A stretch of 64,000 nt of DNA from Fulvivirga ulvae (GCF_021389975.1 NZ_CP089981.1:3621501-3685500); one strand, 5' to 3'. Positions 1-8,584 are shown, counted from the stretch's first letter. Numbers and translations: made by a program. The notes: generated by a model not told the origin, from the sequence alone.

Positions 1-2
1 AT

Positions 3-887
3 GAGGTAATTATCATCGGAGGGAGTTATGCCGGACTTTCTGCTGCCATGGCATTAGGGAGAGCGTCGAGGAAAGTGCTGGTGATAGATGGAGGGACACC
101 CTGCAACAGGCAAACACCCCATTCGCATAATTTCATAACACAAGATGGCAGAAAACCGGCTGAAATAGCGCATGATGCCAAAATGCAGGTGTTAAAATAT
201 GATACCGTCTCTTTCCATGAAGGTTTAGCCGCTACAGGTAAAAAAGTAAAGAATGGCTTTGAGCTGGAAACAAAATCCGGAAACAAGTTCACTGCCAAAA
301 AATTGATATTTGCCAGCGGACTGAAAGATATCATGCCCGATATCAAAGGTTTTGCCGAGTGCTGGGGGATATCCGTTATCCACTGTCCGTACTGCCATGG
401 TTATGAAGTAAAGAACGAAAAGACTGCTATACTGGCCAACGGAGATGTGGCATTTCATTATGCCCAGTTAATTTTTAACTGGACTAAAAAGCTTTCAGTT
501 TTTACAAACGGCAAATCGACCCTGACTGAAGAACAAACGGCGCAGATCGTAAAAAACAGAATTGAAATTATAGAAACTCCGGTTGACTATATTCACCACT
601 CGGAAGGCTATGTCCGGGAGGTAGTGTTTAAGGATGGTTCAGCTATCTCAGTAAATGCCATTTACTCAAGACCCGATTTCATTCAGCAAACCGACATACC
701 AGAAAAGCTGGGCTGCAAACTTACCGATAGCGGGTTGCTGGAGGTAGATGCAATGCAGAAAACCAGTGTTGACGGCGTATTTGCTTGTGGAGACAATTCT
801 GGTATGCGTGCAGTTTCTCATGCCGTAGCCAGTGGTACCACTGCGGGAGCTTCATTGAATAACATACTGATAACAGAGGAATTCTGA
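3..887 (+). CDS. NAD(P)/FAD-dependent oxidoreductase, thioredoxin-reductase-like (5' end outside window)
   Basis: Flavoprotein disulfide reductase. The reading frame is open from base 3, so the N-terminus is cut by the window edge; the ATG at 48 is internal because residues before it form the FAD Rossmann loop (GGSYAGLSAA). A redox-type CxxC (HCPYCHGYE) lies mid-protein and a C-terminal VFACGD motif contacts FAD. The CPYCHGYE form is typical of the small TrxR-like group that includes gliotoxin-reductase homologues rather than of housekeeping TrxB (CATC). The physiological substrate is unknown. The gene appears to stand alone; an AT-rich gap separates it from the next gene. Family confident, substrate unknown. 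Confidence 0.85.
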   Translation, partial: EVIIIGGSYAGLSAAMALGRASRKVLVIDGGTPCNRQTPHSHNFITQDGRKPAEIAHDAKMQVLKYDTVSFHEGLAATGKKVKNGFELETKSGNKFTAKKLIFASGLKDIMPDIKGFAECWGISVIHCPYCHGYEVKNEKTAILANGDVAFHYAQLIFNWTKKLSVFTNGKSTLTEEQTAQIVKNRIEIIETPVDYIHHSEGYVREVVFKDGSAISVNAIYSRPDFIQQTDIPEKLGCKLTDSGLLEVDAMQKTSVDGVFACGDNSGMRAVSHAVASGTTAGASLNNILITEEF

Positions 888-975
888 TGTACTTTGGTTT
901 AAAAGTAATAATTCTATGAAAATTTTATAATAATTTGTAATTTTAATTAATTCGTGGTCAGTAAAGTAACTTGTA

Positions 976-1470
976 ATGAGGCACCGTATACCTGAAATCG
1001 TAAAGTACTATGAGAAGTTAACTTTAAAAGACTACATAAATGATAGGGTTATTGAGAAAATTAGACTTTACTATAGACTTTCCCATCGAAATATTATTTA
1101 TTTCCGCATCATTACAATTGTAACTTTATTAAGTGGTATTCTAGCCCCCGTTTTTTACCATTTTACTTTAATAGACATTGCTAACCAAAAACTAATAGCG
1201 ACAACTTTAAGTACCATTGTAGTTTTTGGAGTGTCTATTGAATCATTATTTTCTTTTAGGGAAACAGCAAAAAATTACAAAAATGCAGAAAACGCATTGG
1301 TTAATGAGTATTATCTCTTTCAGGCTAAATACGAGCCATACAATAACGGAGATAATTTGTTGGAAGTTTTGGTTTTTAGGGTAGAGTCGCTCATCTTAAA
1401 AGAAAGACGTGATACTATCGATAAAATTACAGCTGAGATGAATAAAAAGTCTCAGCAAAAACCTTCTTAA
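976..1470 (+). CDS. DUF4231-like two-TM membrane protein
   Basis: A 164-aa protein with a basic, helical N-terminal part and two membrane segments (about residues 42-62 and 72-92), followed by a charged C-terminal helix. This layout (helix, two TM segments, helix) matches DUF4231/SLATT-type proteins, some of which act as membrane effectors with nucleotide-sensing partners. Here no SMODS, SLOG or nuclease partner is visible next door. Its DNA is clearly more AT-rich than the neighbouring genes, which hints at acquisition. The family assignment rests on topology and a few motifs (YYRLSHRN, ETAKNYKNAENAL) and needs a profile search. Confidence 0.5.
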   Translation: MRHRIPEIVKYYEKLTLKDYINDRVIEKIRLYYRLSHRNIIYFRIITIVTLLSGILAPVFYHFTLIDIANQKLIATTLSTIVVFGVSIESLFSFRETAKNYKNAENALVNEYYLFQAKYEPYNNGDNLLEVLVFRVESLILKERRDTIDKITAEMNKKSQQKPS

Positions 1471-1498
1471 TGGTTAATTTTAAGCTTAGCGTATTTAA

Positions 1499-2452
1499 TC
1501 ATTTTTTTATCTTCCTGCTAAGAAACGCAAAAGCTGCACCAGCCACAACCCCCAGTCCGATACCCGCCACCAGCCTGGCCCGTTTATAAGAAGTAGGCTC
1601 GGGCATATCCACAATACCGGATTCATCCGTATGCGCAGGCTGTTTTACATACCTGCCATCTTCAGGAATGTAGTTATCAAAATTTTCAGCAAATCTGGCA
1701 AAGCGGTTTTGCCACTTTTTTCCGCTTACCGGTAAACCATGCCCGGTGCCGATAGCCTTGGGGTTCAGCCTGGCCAGTTCCTGAACAGACTTCTTGGCAG
1801 CCTGCCAGTCGATAGTGAAGTAGGCCGGAGGTTCATGAAACTCTTCTTTCTGGCTGATCACTGAAAATACGGAGTTCTGGTTGACCGTAACGAAGGCATC
1901 TCCCGCAAGCAACGTACAGTCCCGCTCCCTGAAAAGGGAAACATGCCCCGGAGAGTGTCCCGGCGTATGGATTATTTTCCATTCGGGAAGCTCAGGAACA
2001 ACGCCATTGGCAGGAAAAGGCAAAACTTTATCACCGAGGTTCACGGGTTTTGTAGGGTATACCCACGACATATAGGCCATGGCACCACCACCCACAGCGG
2101 GGTCAGGTGGAGGATAATGAGATTTGCCCTTGAGGTAAGGCATCTCAAGTGGGTGGGCATAAACAGGTACATTCCAATGCTTCAACAGCTCAGGTAAAGC
2201 TCCCACATGATCGAAATGACCGTGGGTAAGCACTATGGCCCTTGGCTTGTTATTGGAGCCGAATACTTTTTCAGCCTCCTTCCGTATCCGGTCTGCAGAT
2301 CCGGGTAATCCTGCATCTATCAGTACCCAATCCCCGCCATACACCGGCTCCCCGATCATATAAACATTGACAAACAATATTTTGAAACCCGCCACATCCG
2401 AGGTTACCGAGTAGGGGGAATCATGCTTCAAAATGTTCTGCTCTGCTGACAT
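1499..2452 (-). CDS. MBL-fold metallo-hydrolase with C-terminal membrane anchor
   Basis: A 317-aa metallo-beta-lactamase-fold hydrolase. The metal-binding motif HGHFDHVG is present, followed by further ligands in HTPGHSPGH and GTGHGLP. The last ~25 residues are a hydrophobic glycine/alanine-rich segment ending in SRKIKK, a likely single membrane anchor, which is unusual for soluble members. Substrate unknown; relatives include lactonases and glyoxalase II-like thioesterases. The gene is convergent with the DUF4231-like gene and divergent from the DHFR-family gene. Confidence 0.85.
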   Translation of the reverse strand: MSAEQNILKHDSPYSVTSDVAGFKILFVNVYMIGEPVYGGDWVLIDAGLPGSADRIRKEAEKVFGSNNKPRAIVLTHGHFDHVGALPELLKHWNVPVYAHPLEMPYLKGKSHYPPPDPAVGGGAMAYMSWVYPTKPVNLGDKVLPFPANGVVPELPEWKIIHTPGHSPGHVSLFRERDCTLLAGDAFVTVNQNSVFSVISQKEEFHEPPAYFTIDWQAAKKSVQELARLNPKAIGTGHGLPVSGKKWQNRFARFAENFDNYIPEDGRYVKQPAHTDESGIVDMPEPTSYKRARLVAGIGLGVVAGAAFAFLSRKIKK

Positions 2453-2592
2453 CTCTCTTACTATTTAATTTGATAGTAAAACAGCATTTTTAACGGATTG
2501 TTAGCTGAAAAACTTCAAATTTCAACAATTTAAGAAATCGTTTTAACTTAATTTCTGAAGAGCCGTTAATTTAATTTTAAACCCCGCATACC

Positions 2593-3138
2593 ATAAGAAA
2601 ACTTACCCTCTATATCGCCGCCAGCCTCAACGGAAAAATAGCCCGGCCTGATGGTGCTGTTGACTGGCTGGATGCCATCCCCAACCCTGAAAAGAGCGAC
2701 TATGGATACTATGATTTTTATAATTCCATAGACACCACCATACAGGGATATAAAACCTACGAACAGGTCATTAACTGGGGTGTTGATTTTCCCTATGCCG
2801 GTAAGAAAAATTATGTGCTCACCAGGAAAAAAGGTCTTGTGAATACAGAACACGTAGAATTTGTGACAGAAGGCCATGTTAAATTCGTTGAAAAACTAAA
2901 ACAAGAAAACGGAGGAGGCATTTGGCTGGTAGGAGGAGGACATATTAATACCCTGCTTTTTAATGCCGATCTTATTGATGAAATTCGCTTGTTCATTATG
3001 CCAATTGTAATCCCGGGAGGCATAGAAATTTTTGAAGGATTACCAGATGAGCGACATCTGTTGCTGAAAGATAAAACAGCCTATTCCTCCGGTGTAGTGG
3101 AATTGATTTATGAGGTGAATAAAAATAAAAACAAATGA
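2593..3138 (+). CDS. Dihydrofolate reductase family protein (RibD C-terminal type), non-canonical start
   Basis: The frame 2581-3138 encodes a complete DHFR/RibD-C-fold protein. It begins with the family's usual N-terminus (RKLTLYIAASLNGKIARPDG) and continues through TIQGYKTYEQV and GGGIWLVGGGHI to a C-terminal LIYEVN. The stop just upstream (2578-2580) and the absence of any ATG/GTG/TTG before the conserved N-terminus leave ATA at 2593 as the codon where homologues have ATG. Either ATA is used as a weak start, or an ATG has mutated and the gene is now poorly expressed. The next ATG-type start (about 2815) would remove the NADPH-binding N-terminal half. The stop overlaps the next gene's ATG (ATGA), indicating an operon. 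The reaction is unknown; members reduce pterin- or flavin-related substrates. Confidence 0.75.
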   Translation: MRKLTLYIAASLNGKIARPDGAVDWLDAIPNPEKSDYGYYDFYNSIDTTIQGYKTYEQVINWGVDFPYAGKKNYVLTRKKGLVNTEHVEFVTEGHVKFVEKLKQENGGGIWLVGGGHINTLLFNADLIDEIRLFIMPIVIPGGIEIFEGLPDERHLLLKDKTAYSSGVVELIYEVNKNKNK

Positions 3139-3610
3139 TAACCCTGAAAAGAACGGACTCAACCAATGCAGACTTTGTAGCCCTCGTTAAATTACTTGAT
3201 GCGGACCTGAAGGTACGCGATGGAGAAGAACATGATTTTACCACCAGTTCAATAAAATTGATAATCTTAAAAATGTGGTGGTAGCCTATGAAAATGATGC
3301 TCCTGTAGGCTGTGGAGCTATTAAACCTCACGGTGAAGATGCTATGGAGGTAAAAAGGATGTTTGTTTCACCTGCCATGCGCGGCAAAGGAATAGCAGCA
3401 AAGGTGTTGGACGACCTTGAGCAATGGGCGAAGGAACTTGGCTATGCACGTTGCGTGCTGGAGACCGGCAAAAAGCAACCTGAAGCTATAGGCCTGTATA
3501 AAAAGAGCGGATATCAGGTCACCGCTAACTACGGTCAGTATATTGGCGTGGAGAATAGCATCTGCTTTGAGAAAAGCATCAAAGACGGTCAATCGATCCC
3601 TTCTAAGTAA
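3135..3610 (+). pseudogene. GNAT N-acetyltransferase, broken by a 1-base frameshift
   Basis: Translation from the ATG at 3135 gives an N-terminal GNAT sequence (MITLKRTDSTNADFVALV) up to DGEEHDF. The frame then fails, and the rest of the domain continues in another frame from about 3241, with the acetyl-CoA loop (RGKGIAAKVL) and the C-terminal LYKKSGY. Adding one T to the T-run at 3236-3239 restores a continuous ~158-aa protein (reading ...EHDFYHQFNKID...). It lies between the DHFR-family gene (ATGA overlap) and the Crp/Fnr gene (TAAATG junction), so the operon was intact before the lesion. It may be a true mutation or a homopolymer sequencing error. Confidence 0.8.
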
Positions 3611-4171
3611 ATGCATCCTTTAAGAAGGCATATAGAAGAGATCATACCGCTTACCGATCAGGAATTTGAATATATCCTCAGCCATTTTAAGGCATTGAAG
3701 AGAAACAAATTCCAATACATTATTCAGGAGGGCGAATCGGTAAATAAGGAATTTTGGGTAGTCAAAGGCTGCCTCAAATCCTGCTTTTTCGATCAGGATG
3801 GGAAAGAGCACATCCTGCAGTTTGCCATGGAAGACTGGTGGGTGACCGACTACGAAGCCTTTACCAACCGCACCAAAGCCACTATTTCTGTCGATTGTAT
3901 TGAAGATTGCGAGCTGCTGTACATCACCTATGATGACCGGGAGAAACTAAGCAGCGAAATGCATAAAATGGAGCGGTTTTGGTCTAAGAAAACGAAACTA
4001 AGCTATATAGCACTGCAAAACAGGGTGCTTTCACAAATGAAAGATACTGCCAAAGAAAGGTGCGAAAAGCTCCAGGCCAGATACCCGCAACTATTTCAGC
4101 GCATACCTAAAAAACTCATTGCCGCATACCTCGGTGTATCAAGAGAAACCCTGAGCAGGCTGTATTCCTGA
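3611..4171 (+). CDS. Crp/Fnr-family transcriptional regulator
   Basis: A 186-aa regulator with an N-terminal cyclic-nucleotide-binding-type beta-roll (about residues 20-120, including FWVVKGCLKS and EHILQFAMEDWW) and a C-terminal winged helix (KKLIAAYLGVSRETLSRL). There are no clustered cysteines for an FNR-type iron-sulfur cluster, and the cAMP phosphate-binding signature is not obvious, so the effector is unknown. The start codon directly abuts the stop of the GNAT pseudogene. It resembles the Crp/Fnr protein at 23984-24550 along its whole length, so the two are probable paralogues. Confidence 0.88.
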   Translation: MHPLRRHIEEIIPLTDQEFEYILSHFKALKRNKFQYIIQEGESVNKEFWVVKGCLKSCFFDQDGKEHILQFAMEDWWVTDYEAFTNRTKATISVDCIEDCELLYITYDDREKLSSEMHKMERFWSKKTKLSYIALQNRVLSQMKDTAKERCEKLQARYPQLFQRIPKKLIAAYLGVSRETLSRLYS

Positions 4172-4326
4172 CCGTATTTATCTCTTATCTGCAAAATCTT
4201 TTTGATTTCTCTGTCTATCGATGTGATCTACATCACTTTGATATAGTGACCTGCCTCCTGTAGAAGCTGTCCGGCACAGCCCAACTTTGTGTTGTAATCA
4301 ATTTGATCACCAAAACACAAAGTAAA

Positions 4327-4533
4327 ATGCCTTACATCAATATCAGGGTTACCGATGAAGGGGTAACCAAAAAACAAAAACAGGAACTGATTGCAGGGGC
4401 TACCAAACTCATGGTAGACATCCTGGGCAAGAACCCGGAAACCACGCATGTGGTGATTGACGAAGTACCCATAGACAATTGGGGAGTTCGTGGAGAACAA
4501 TATTCAGAAAGGGTAAATCAGAAAAAAGCGTAG
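4327..4533 (+). CDS. 4-oxalocrotonate tautomerase family protein
   Basis: A 68-aa tautomerase. The ATG at 4327 was chosen over an in-frame upstream start at 4303 because it puts proline directly after Met (MPYINIRVTDEG). Pro1 is the catalytic base in this superfamily and must be N-terminal. The length fits the hexameric 4-OT family. It is the first gene of a tight unit with the SDR (4 nt apart), the SnoaL/lumazine-binding-like protein and the nitronate monooxygenase. This suggests turnover of a small reactive carbonyl or nitro compound, but the substrate cannot be read from the sequence. Confidence 0.87.
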   Translation: MPYINIRVTDEGVTKKQKQELIAGATKLMVDILGKNPETTHVVIDEVPIDNWGVRGEQYSERVNQKKA

Positions 4534-4537
4534 TAAA

Positions 4538-5281
4538 ATGAAAGGGAAAACAGTAATTATAACAGGAGCATCTACAGGTATAGGCAAGGCCATATCAAAA
4601 TTGTTCATCGAAAAAGGCAGTAATGTCGTCATGAATTCATACAATGAAGCCAGGTTGCAGGCTGCCTTTGAGGAGCTTGGCTCTCCGGTCAACGCGATAA
4701 CCATTGCCGGAGATATTAGCCGGAAGGAAGTGGGCGAAAGGTTGGTACAGGCTGCTGTCACCAACTTCAATAGGGTGGATGTACTCATTAACAATGCCGG
4801 GGTATTCAAGCCTAAACCGTTTCTCGAAGTGGAAGAGGGCGATTTGGATGAATTCTGGTCAGTTAATCTGAAAGGCACCTTCTTCACCTCCCAGGCTGCC
4901 ATACCTCAGATGTTAAAGCAGAATTCAGGAGCCATCATCAATATAGGAACCGTGCTGGTAGAGCATGCCATTGCCGGGTTCCCTTCCACGGCACCAATGA
5001 CCAGTAAAGGAGCCATCCATGCGTTGACAAGGCAGTTGGCTGCTGAATTTGGCAAGCATAATATACGCGTCAATACCATAGCGCCCGGAATAATAAGAAG
5101 CCCGTTGCAGGGGAAAATTGGTGTGGAAGACGCAGATAGCCTGGCAGGCCTGCATTTGCTCAACAGAATAGGTGAAGCTGACGAAATAGCGGAAGCTGCT
5201 TACTACCTGGCCACTGCTGAGTTTGTTACCGGAGAAACTTTTAATGTGGCGGGCGGGCATACCGTGGGGCATGCTATTTAA
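4538..5281 (+). CDS. SDR-family oxidoreductase with altered catalytic residues
   Basis: A 247-aa short-chain dehydrogenase/reductase fold. The NAD(P)-binding motif TGASTGIG and the NNAG motif (INNAGVF) are intact, as is the C-terminal YLATAEFVTGETFNVAGG. The active site is atypical: where classical members have YxxxK, this protein reads PMTSK, so the catalytic Tyr is replaced by Pro, and the catalytic Ser region reads INIGTV. Cofactor binding is likely kept while classical Tyr-based catalysis is not. It sits in the tautomerase - SnoaL-like - nitronate monooxygenase operon. A catalytically altered SDR subfamily is more likely than decay, since the frame and other motifs are well preserved. Confidence 0.85.
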   Translation: MKGKTVIITGASTGIGKAISKLFIEKGSNVVMNSYNEARLQAAFEELGSPVNAITIAGDISRKEVGERLVQAAVTNFNRVDVLINNAGVFKPKPFLEVEEGDLDEFWSVNLKGTFFTSQAAIPQMLKQNSGAIINIGTVLVEHAIAGFPSTAPMTSKGAIHALTRQLAAEFGKHNIRVNTIAPGIIRSPLQGKIGVEDADSLAGLHLLNRIGEADEIAEAAYYLATAEFVTGETFNVAGGHTVGHAI

Positions 5282-5288
5282 AGAACAA

Positions 5289-5666
5289 ATGACTATGACA
5301 TACACTGAAAAAATCAGCGATATAGAAACCGTGATTACGGGTTATTTTGAAGGGTTGTTTTACGGTGATATTCAAAAGCTGGGAAGATCCTTTGCTACGG
5401 AAGCGTATCTTTATGGCGACATGAGAGGGGAAGCCTATTTGAAAAACCTCAAAGATTATCTGGAAGGTGTGGCGGCGAGGAAAAGCCCTCACGAATTGGG
5501 CGAGGATTTTAAAATGGAAATCCTCTCAGTCGAGGTAACCGGTAAGGTGGCTGTTGCCAGGCTTCATGTGCCTATGCTTGGTTATAATTACTACGACTAT
5601 CTGGCTTTAAGCAAGATCAATGGCGAATGGAAAATTGTAAACAAACTTTTTGTTCATGTGGAATAA
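5289..5666 (+). CDS. NTF2-like (lumazine-binding/SnoaL-type) protein
   Basis: A 125-aa protein of the NTF2-like fold: an N-terminal helix (ETVITGYFEGLFYGDIQKL), further helices, then a curved sheet ending in YYDYLALSKINGEWKIVNKLF, a hallmark of the 'putative lumazine-binding' subgroup. The ATG at 5289 follows the SDR stop by 7 nt and is preferred to an upstream in-frame start inside the SDR gene. The 3' end overlaps the start of the nitronate monooxygenase by 11 nt, supporting co-transcription. Such proteins may bind or isomerise small molecules; the role here is unknown. Confidence 0.75.
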   Translation: MTMTYTEKISDIETVITGYFEGLFYGDIQKLGRSFATEAYLYGDMRGEAYLKNLKDYLEGVAARKSPHELGEDFKMEILSVEVTGKVAVARLHVPMLGYNYYDYLALSKINGEWKIVNKLFVHVE

Positions 5667-6747
5667 TACGAGAGCAACGAAGCTGCTCAGGATAAAATAT
5701 CCGATCATTCAAGGGCCATTCGGCGGAGGGTTTTCCTCCGCCGGGTTAACCGCAACTGTTTCAAATTGCGGGGGCATGGGCTCCTTTGGCTTGAATGCAT
5801 ACAACGCAGAAGAAATTCTGAAAATAAACCGTGACATAAAGACATTAACCGATCAGCCTTACGCGCTTAACCTTTGGGTGCCTCTGCAAAATGACCCGAT
5901 AGAGCAATATACTTCCAGGGCTTTTGAGCAGCTAAAGGATGCCGTGAGGCCGTATTTTGATGAGCTGGGGTTGGATGTTCCCGACTACCCGGAATATGAA
6001 GAAAATACCTATGAAAATCAGGTTGAAGCCATTCTTCGGGCTAAGCCCCCGGTAATGAGCTTCATCTTTGGAATTCCTTCAAAGGAAATTATTCACGCGC
6101 TGAAACAGAATAAAACCACCATCATCATTACTGCCACAACACCCGAAGAAGCACTACTGGCTGAGGCTGCCGGAGCTGATCTGGTGGTAGCTTCTGGAGC
6201 AGCTGCCGGCGGTCATAGGGCCTCATTCCTCAACCCGGGAGCACAGTTATTAATGGATACAGCAACATTGGTAGAAGAAACGCTTAAAAATATAAAAATA
6301 CCCGTAATAGCCGCAGGAGGTCTGTCCGATGGAGATGCCATCTATAAAGTGATGAAACTCGGTGCTTCTGCCGTACAACTCGGAACGGCCTTTTTAGCCA
6401 CAGATGAATCCAATGCCACTGATGTACATAAAAAGAAATTGCTATCAGAAGAGCGGTTAAAAACCACCCTTACCAAAATATATTCAGGCAGGCTTGCAAG
6501 GGCAGTGGCCAACGATTTTACGGAAGGGTTAAAGCATCTTCAGGACGATATCGTTGCACCATACCCGGTGCAGGGGAAGTTTCTCGCACCATTAAGGCAA
6601 GCCGCCATAGCCAGGCAAAAGTGGGAATATGTTGCGTTCTGGGCCGGAGAGCCTTCGTCAGTATTGGTTCATACATCCGCAGAGAAATTGTTTCATTCCT
6701 TAACCGAGAGATTAGCTTACTTAAGCAGCAAAGATATGGCTGATTAA
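5656..6747 (+). CDS. Nitronate monooxygenase / 2-nitropropane dioxygenase family
   Basis: An FMN-dependent TIM-barrel enzyme of about 363 aa. Family landmarks are the N-terminal YPIIQGPFGGGFSSAGL, the phosphate-binding AAGADLVVASGAAAGGHR (with the catalytic-type His) and PVIAAGGLSDGDAIYKVMKLGASAVQLGT in two stretches. The ATG at 5656 overlaps the preceding gene; a TTG two codons upstream is possible. It would oxidise alkyl nitronates such as propionate 3-nitronate or act as a related flavin oxidoreductase. It is the last gene of the four-gene tautomerase operon. Confidence 0.87.
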   Translation: MWNNTRATKLLRIKYPIIQGPFGGGFSSAGLTATVSNCGGMGSFGLNAYNAEEILKINRDIKTLTDQPYALNLWVPLQNDPIEQYTSRAFEQLKDAVRPYFDELGLDVPDYPEYEENTYENQVEAILRAKPPVMSFIFGIPSKEIIHALKQNKTTIIITATTPEEALLAEAAGADLVVASGAAAGGHRASFLNPGAQLLMDTATLVEETLKNIKIPVIAAGGLSDGDAIYKVMKLGASAVQLGTAFLATDESNATDVHKKKLLSEERLKTTLTKIYSGRLARAVANDFTEGLKHLQDDIVAPYPVQGKFLAPLRQAAIARQKWEYVAFWAGEPSSVLVHTSAEKLFHSLTERLAYLSSKDMAD

Positions 6748-6847
6748 TAGCATCATAAAAAATATCCGGTTATCCGGTAACCTCATTTACCCCGCTTTCA
6801 CTAAAGGCAAATTACCCTTTAATGGAAGAAATGAAAACAATGGTAAA

Positions 6848-7993
6848 ATGAGAAACGAGAAAATAATTTTAACCTTAATGGTGGCGGCACTGTGGACAGG
6901 TGGCTGCAAAAATGATGATGACAGCGATCCGGCTCCCGAAAACCGGGTGCCGGAAAGTTTTACAATAAATACTGAAGTAGATGCTAACACCGCCAGGCTT
7001 ATCTGGAGCCGGGCCAACGATCCTGAAGGGGGCAAGGTTAAATACGCCATATTTCTTGAGGGAACAGAAATAAGTGAGGGACTTACCGATACTACCTTTA
7101 CATTGTCTGATTTAACTTATGAGCAGGAGTACTCTGGTAAAGTAGTGGCCGAAGACAGTGTCGGGGCAACGGTAGAGCAGACCTTTTCCTTTACCACCGG
7201 CTTTATATTTCTGAAAAGCTACGAAGTGGCAGGTAGTGAGTATTTTCTTGAGTACGATGAAGCAGGCATGCTGGTAAATGTTGAAAATGCCGGATCTGCA
7301 ACCAATCAGGTATTGCGCAATGGTAATGAGCAGGTTATAAAACTTGGTGCCAGTAGCTTTTCTTACAATTCCGGCGGGCTCATAAAATCAGTTGATGACG
7401 GAAACGGAGAAGGACTCATGCAGTATGATAGCCAGGACAGGTTAATAAAAATGAGTGCAACCTATAATTTCAGTCCCACCTATAAAGTACGTGTGATCCG
7501 AGACCATACGTATAATGGTCAGGATCAGCTGGTTCAGATCCTTGAGGAGATTTATGATTTCTACTATGAGAATTACACTTATACACGCATAGAACTTGAA
7601 TACGATAGCAAAGGCAATGTTGTGCGGGAAGAATCCGCCGGTAGTTCGGATGGGGAAACGTACGGAACACCAACGGTTACAACCTATACTTATGATACTT
7701 CAAAGAACCCCTGGTACACGGTATTAACAGAGCAAACCAATTTACAACCCCTGTATATAGAAAGCAACAACCTGCTAAACAGCACTTTGACTATAGGCAA
7801 CAGCGTAGTATACCGCAGCCAATGGACAAGCAGGAATAACATTAAAAGCAGTCGTACAGAGTATGCGGGTGATTATCATCAAAGAGAGTATACCTATACC
7901 TATAATGAAGAAGGCTACCCATTAACCTTAAAAGTGGATGTAACCTCTTCGGGGTATGAACCATACACATACTATCAAAGGTGGTATTACTAA
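6848..7993 (+). CDS. Lipoprotein with fibronectin-III-like and YD/RHS-like repeats
   Basis: A 381-aa exported lipoprotein: short signal peptide with lipobox (WTGGC), then an Asp-rich linker (KNDDDSDPAPEN) typical of Bacteroidota surface lipoproteins. Residues about 35-120 look like one fibronectin type III domain (ARLIWSRANDPEGGKVKYAIF). The rest holds tyrosine/aspartate-rich hairpins such as YDEAGMLVNVEN, YDSQDRLIKM, YDSKGNVVREES and YNEEGYPLTLK, which resemble RHS/YD repeats. It is shorter than RHS toxins and has no toxin tip, so it is probably an outer-surface structural or carbohydrate-binding protein. No partner gene is evident. Confidence 0.7.
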   Translation: MRNEKIILTLMVAALWTGGCKNDDDSDPAPENRVPESFTINTEVDANTARLIWSRANDPEGGKVKYAIFLEGTEISEGLTDTTFTLSDLTYEQEYSGKVVAEDSVGATVEQTFSFTTGFIFLKSYEVAGSEYFLEYDEAGMLVNVENAGSATNQVLRNGNEQVIKLGASSFSYNSGGLIKSVDDGNGEGLMQYDSQDRLIKMSATYNFSPTYKVRVIRDHTYNGQDQLVQILEEIYDFYYENYTYTRIELEYDSKGNVVREESAGSSDGETYGTPTVTTYTYDTSKNPWYTVLTEQTNLQPLYIESNNLLNSTLTIGNSVVYRSQWTSRNNIKSSRTEYAGDYHQREYTYTYNEEGYPLTLKVDVTSSGYEPYTYYQRWYY

Positions 7994-8070
7994 AATATGT
8001 TCACAGTTCCGGGTTTGTAGTTCATAGTTATAAACTCCACTTTCTATTATAACTTACCGAACTTGTTTGC

Positions 8071-8104
8071 AGCTTTACTAAACTTCCAAAAGTTTGGTAA
8101 AGCT
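8071..8104. repeat. Near-perfect hairpin, copy 1 of a dispersed repeat
   Basis: Two 15-base arms (AGCTTTACTAAACTT and AAGTTTGGTAAAGCT, one mismatch) are separated by a 4-base loop. A related, diverged copy in the opposite orientation lies near 62482-62512, and the match extends into a flank reading CTGTTCTGTAG. It sits in the gap between the convergent lipoprotein and cupin genes. It could terminate transcription, but it has no clear T-tract; a mobile palindromic repeat is equally possible. Confidence 0.6.
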
Positions 8105-8173
8105 TCCCTGTTCTGTAGCACTGGCTTGAGGGGTAATAGCCTTAAAGCAGTAGCCTTTGCGGGTTAATTTATA

Positions 8174-8584
8174 TCACTCTTTAGTTGGCTTCCTGTTATC
8201 CTCATACCATTGAAGTATGGCTGGCATGTCCCGCTCAAAACCTCCCGGAATATATACATTGAGCAGTCCCATAGGTTGATCTGAGTTATTGGCAAAATCA
8301 TGCATTGTGTTGGCAGGAATAAGAAAGAAAGCTCCTTTCTTTGCTTCGACCCACTCATCGCCAACCAGCATAGAAACCGTACCCTCCAGCACATAAAAAA
8401 TCTCATCATTATGCTCATGCAGGTGTGCTCCTGGCCCTGTAGAGTGAGGCTCAAGCCACCATTCCGAAACGGAATATTGAGCCAGGGTCGCCTCTTCATC
8501 AGCTTTGAAAATGGCCCTCATAGAACCCATATCATACTTTCTGCCTCCGTCGGGTGGCAATTTGATTAAAGCTTTTTTCTTCAT
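8174..8584 (-). CDS. Cupin-domain protein
   Basis: A 136-aa single-domain cupin. Metal-ligand motif 1 is visible as HLHEHNDEIFYVLEG (His, His and Glu) and motif 2 as IPANTMHDFAN. The ATG at 8584 (MKKKALIKLP) is chosen over an earlier in-frame ATG that adds an unconserved leader. The fold binds a metal and a small molecule; the reaction is unknown. It is transcribed divergently from a Crp/Fnr-type regulator across a 169-bp gap containing a dyad, so that regulator may control it. Confidence 0.83.
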   Translation of the reverse strand: MKKKALIKLPPDGGRKYDMGSMRAIFKADEEATLAQYSVSEWWLEPHSTGPGAHLHEHNDEIFYVLEGTVSMLVGDEWVEAKKGAFFLIPANTMHDFANNSDQPMGLLNVYIPGGFERDMPAILQWYEDNRKPTKE

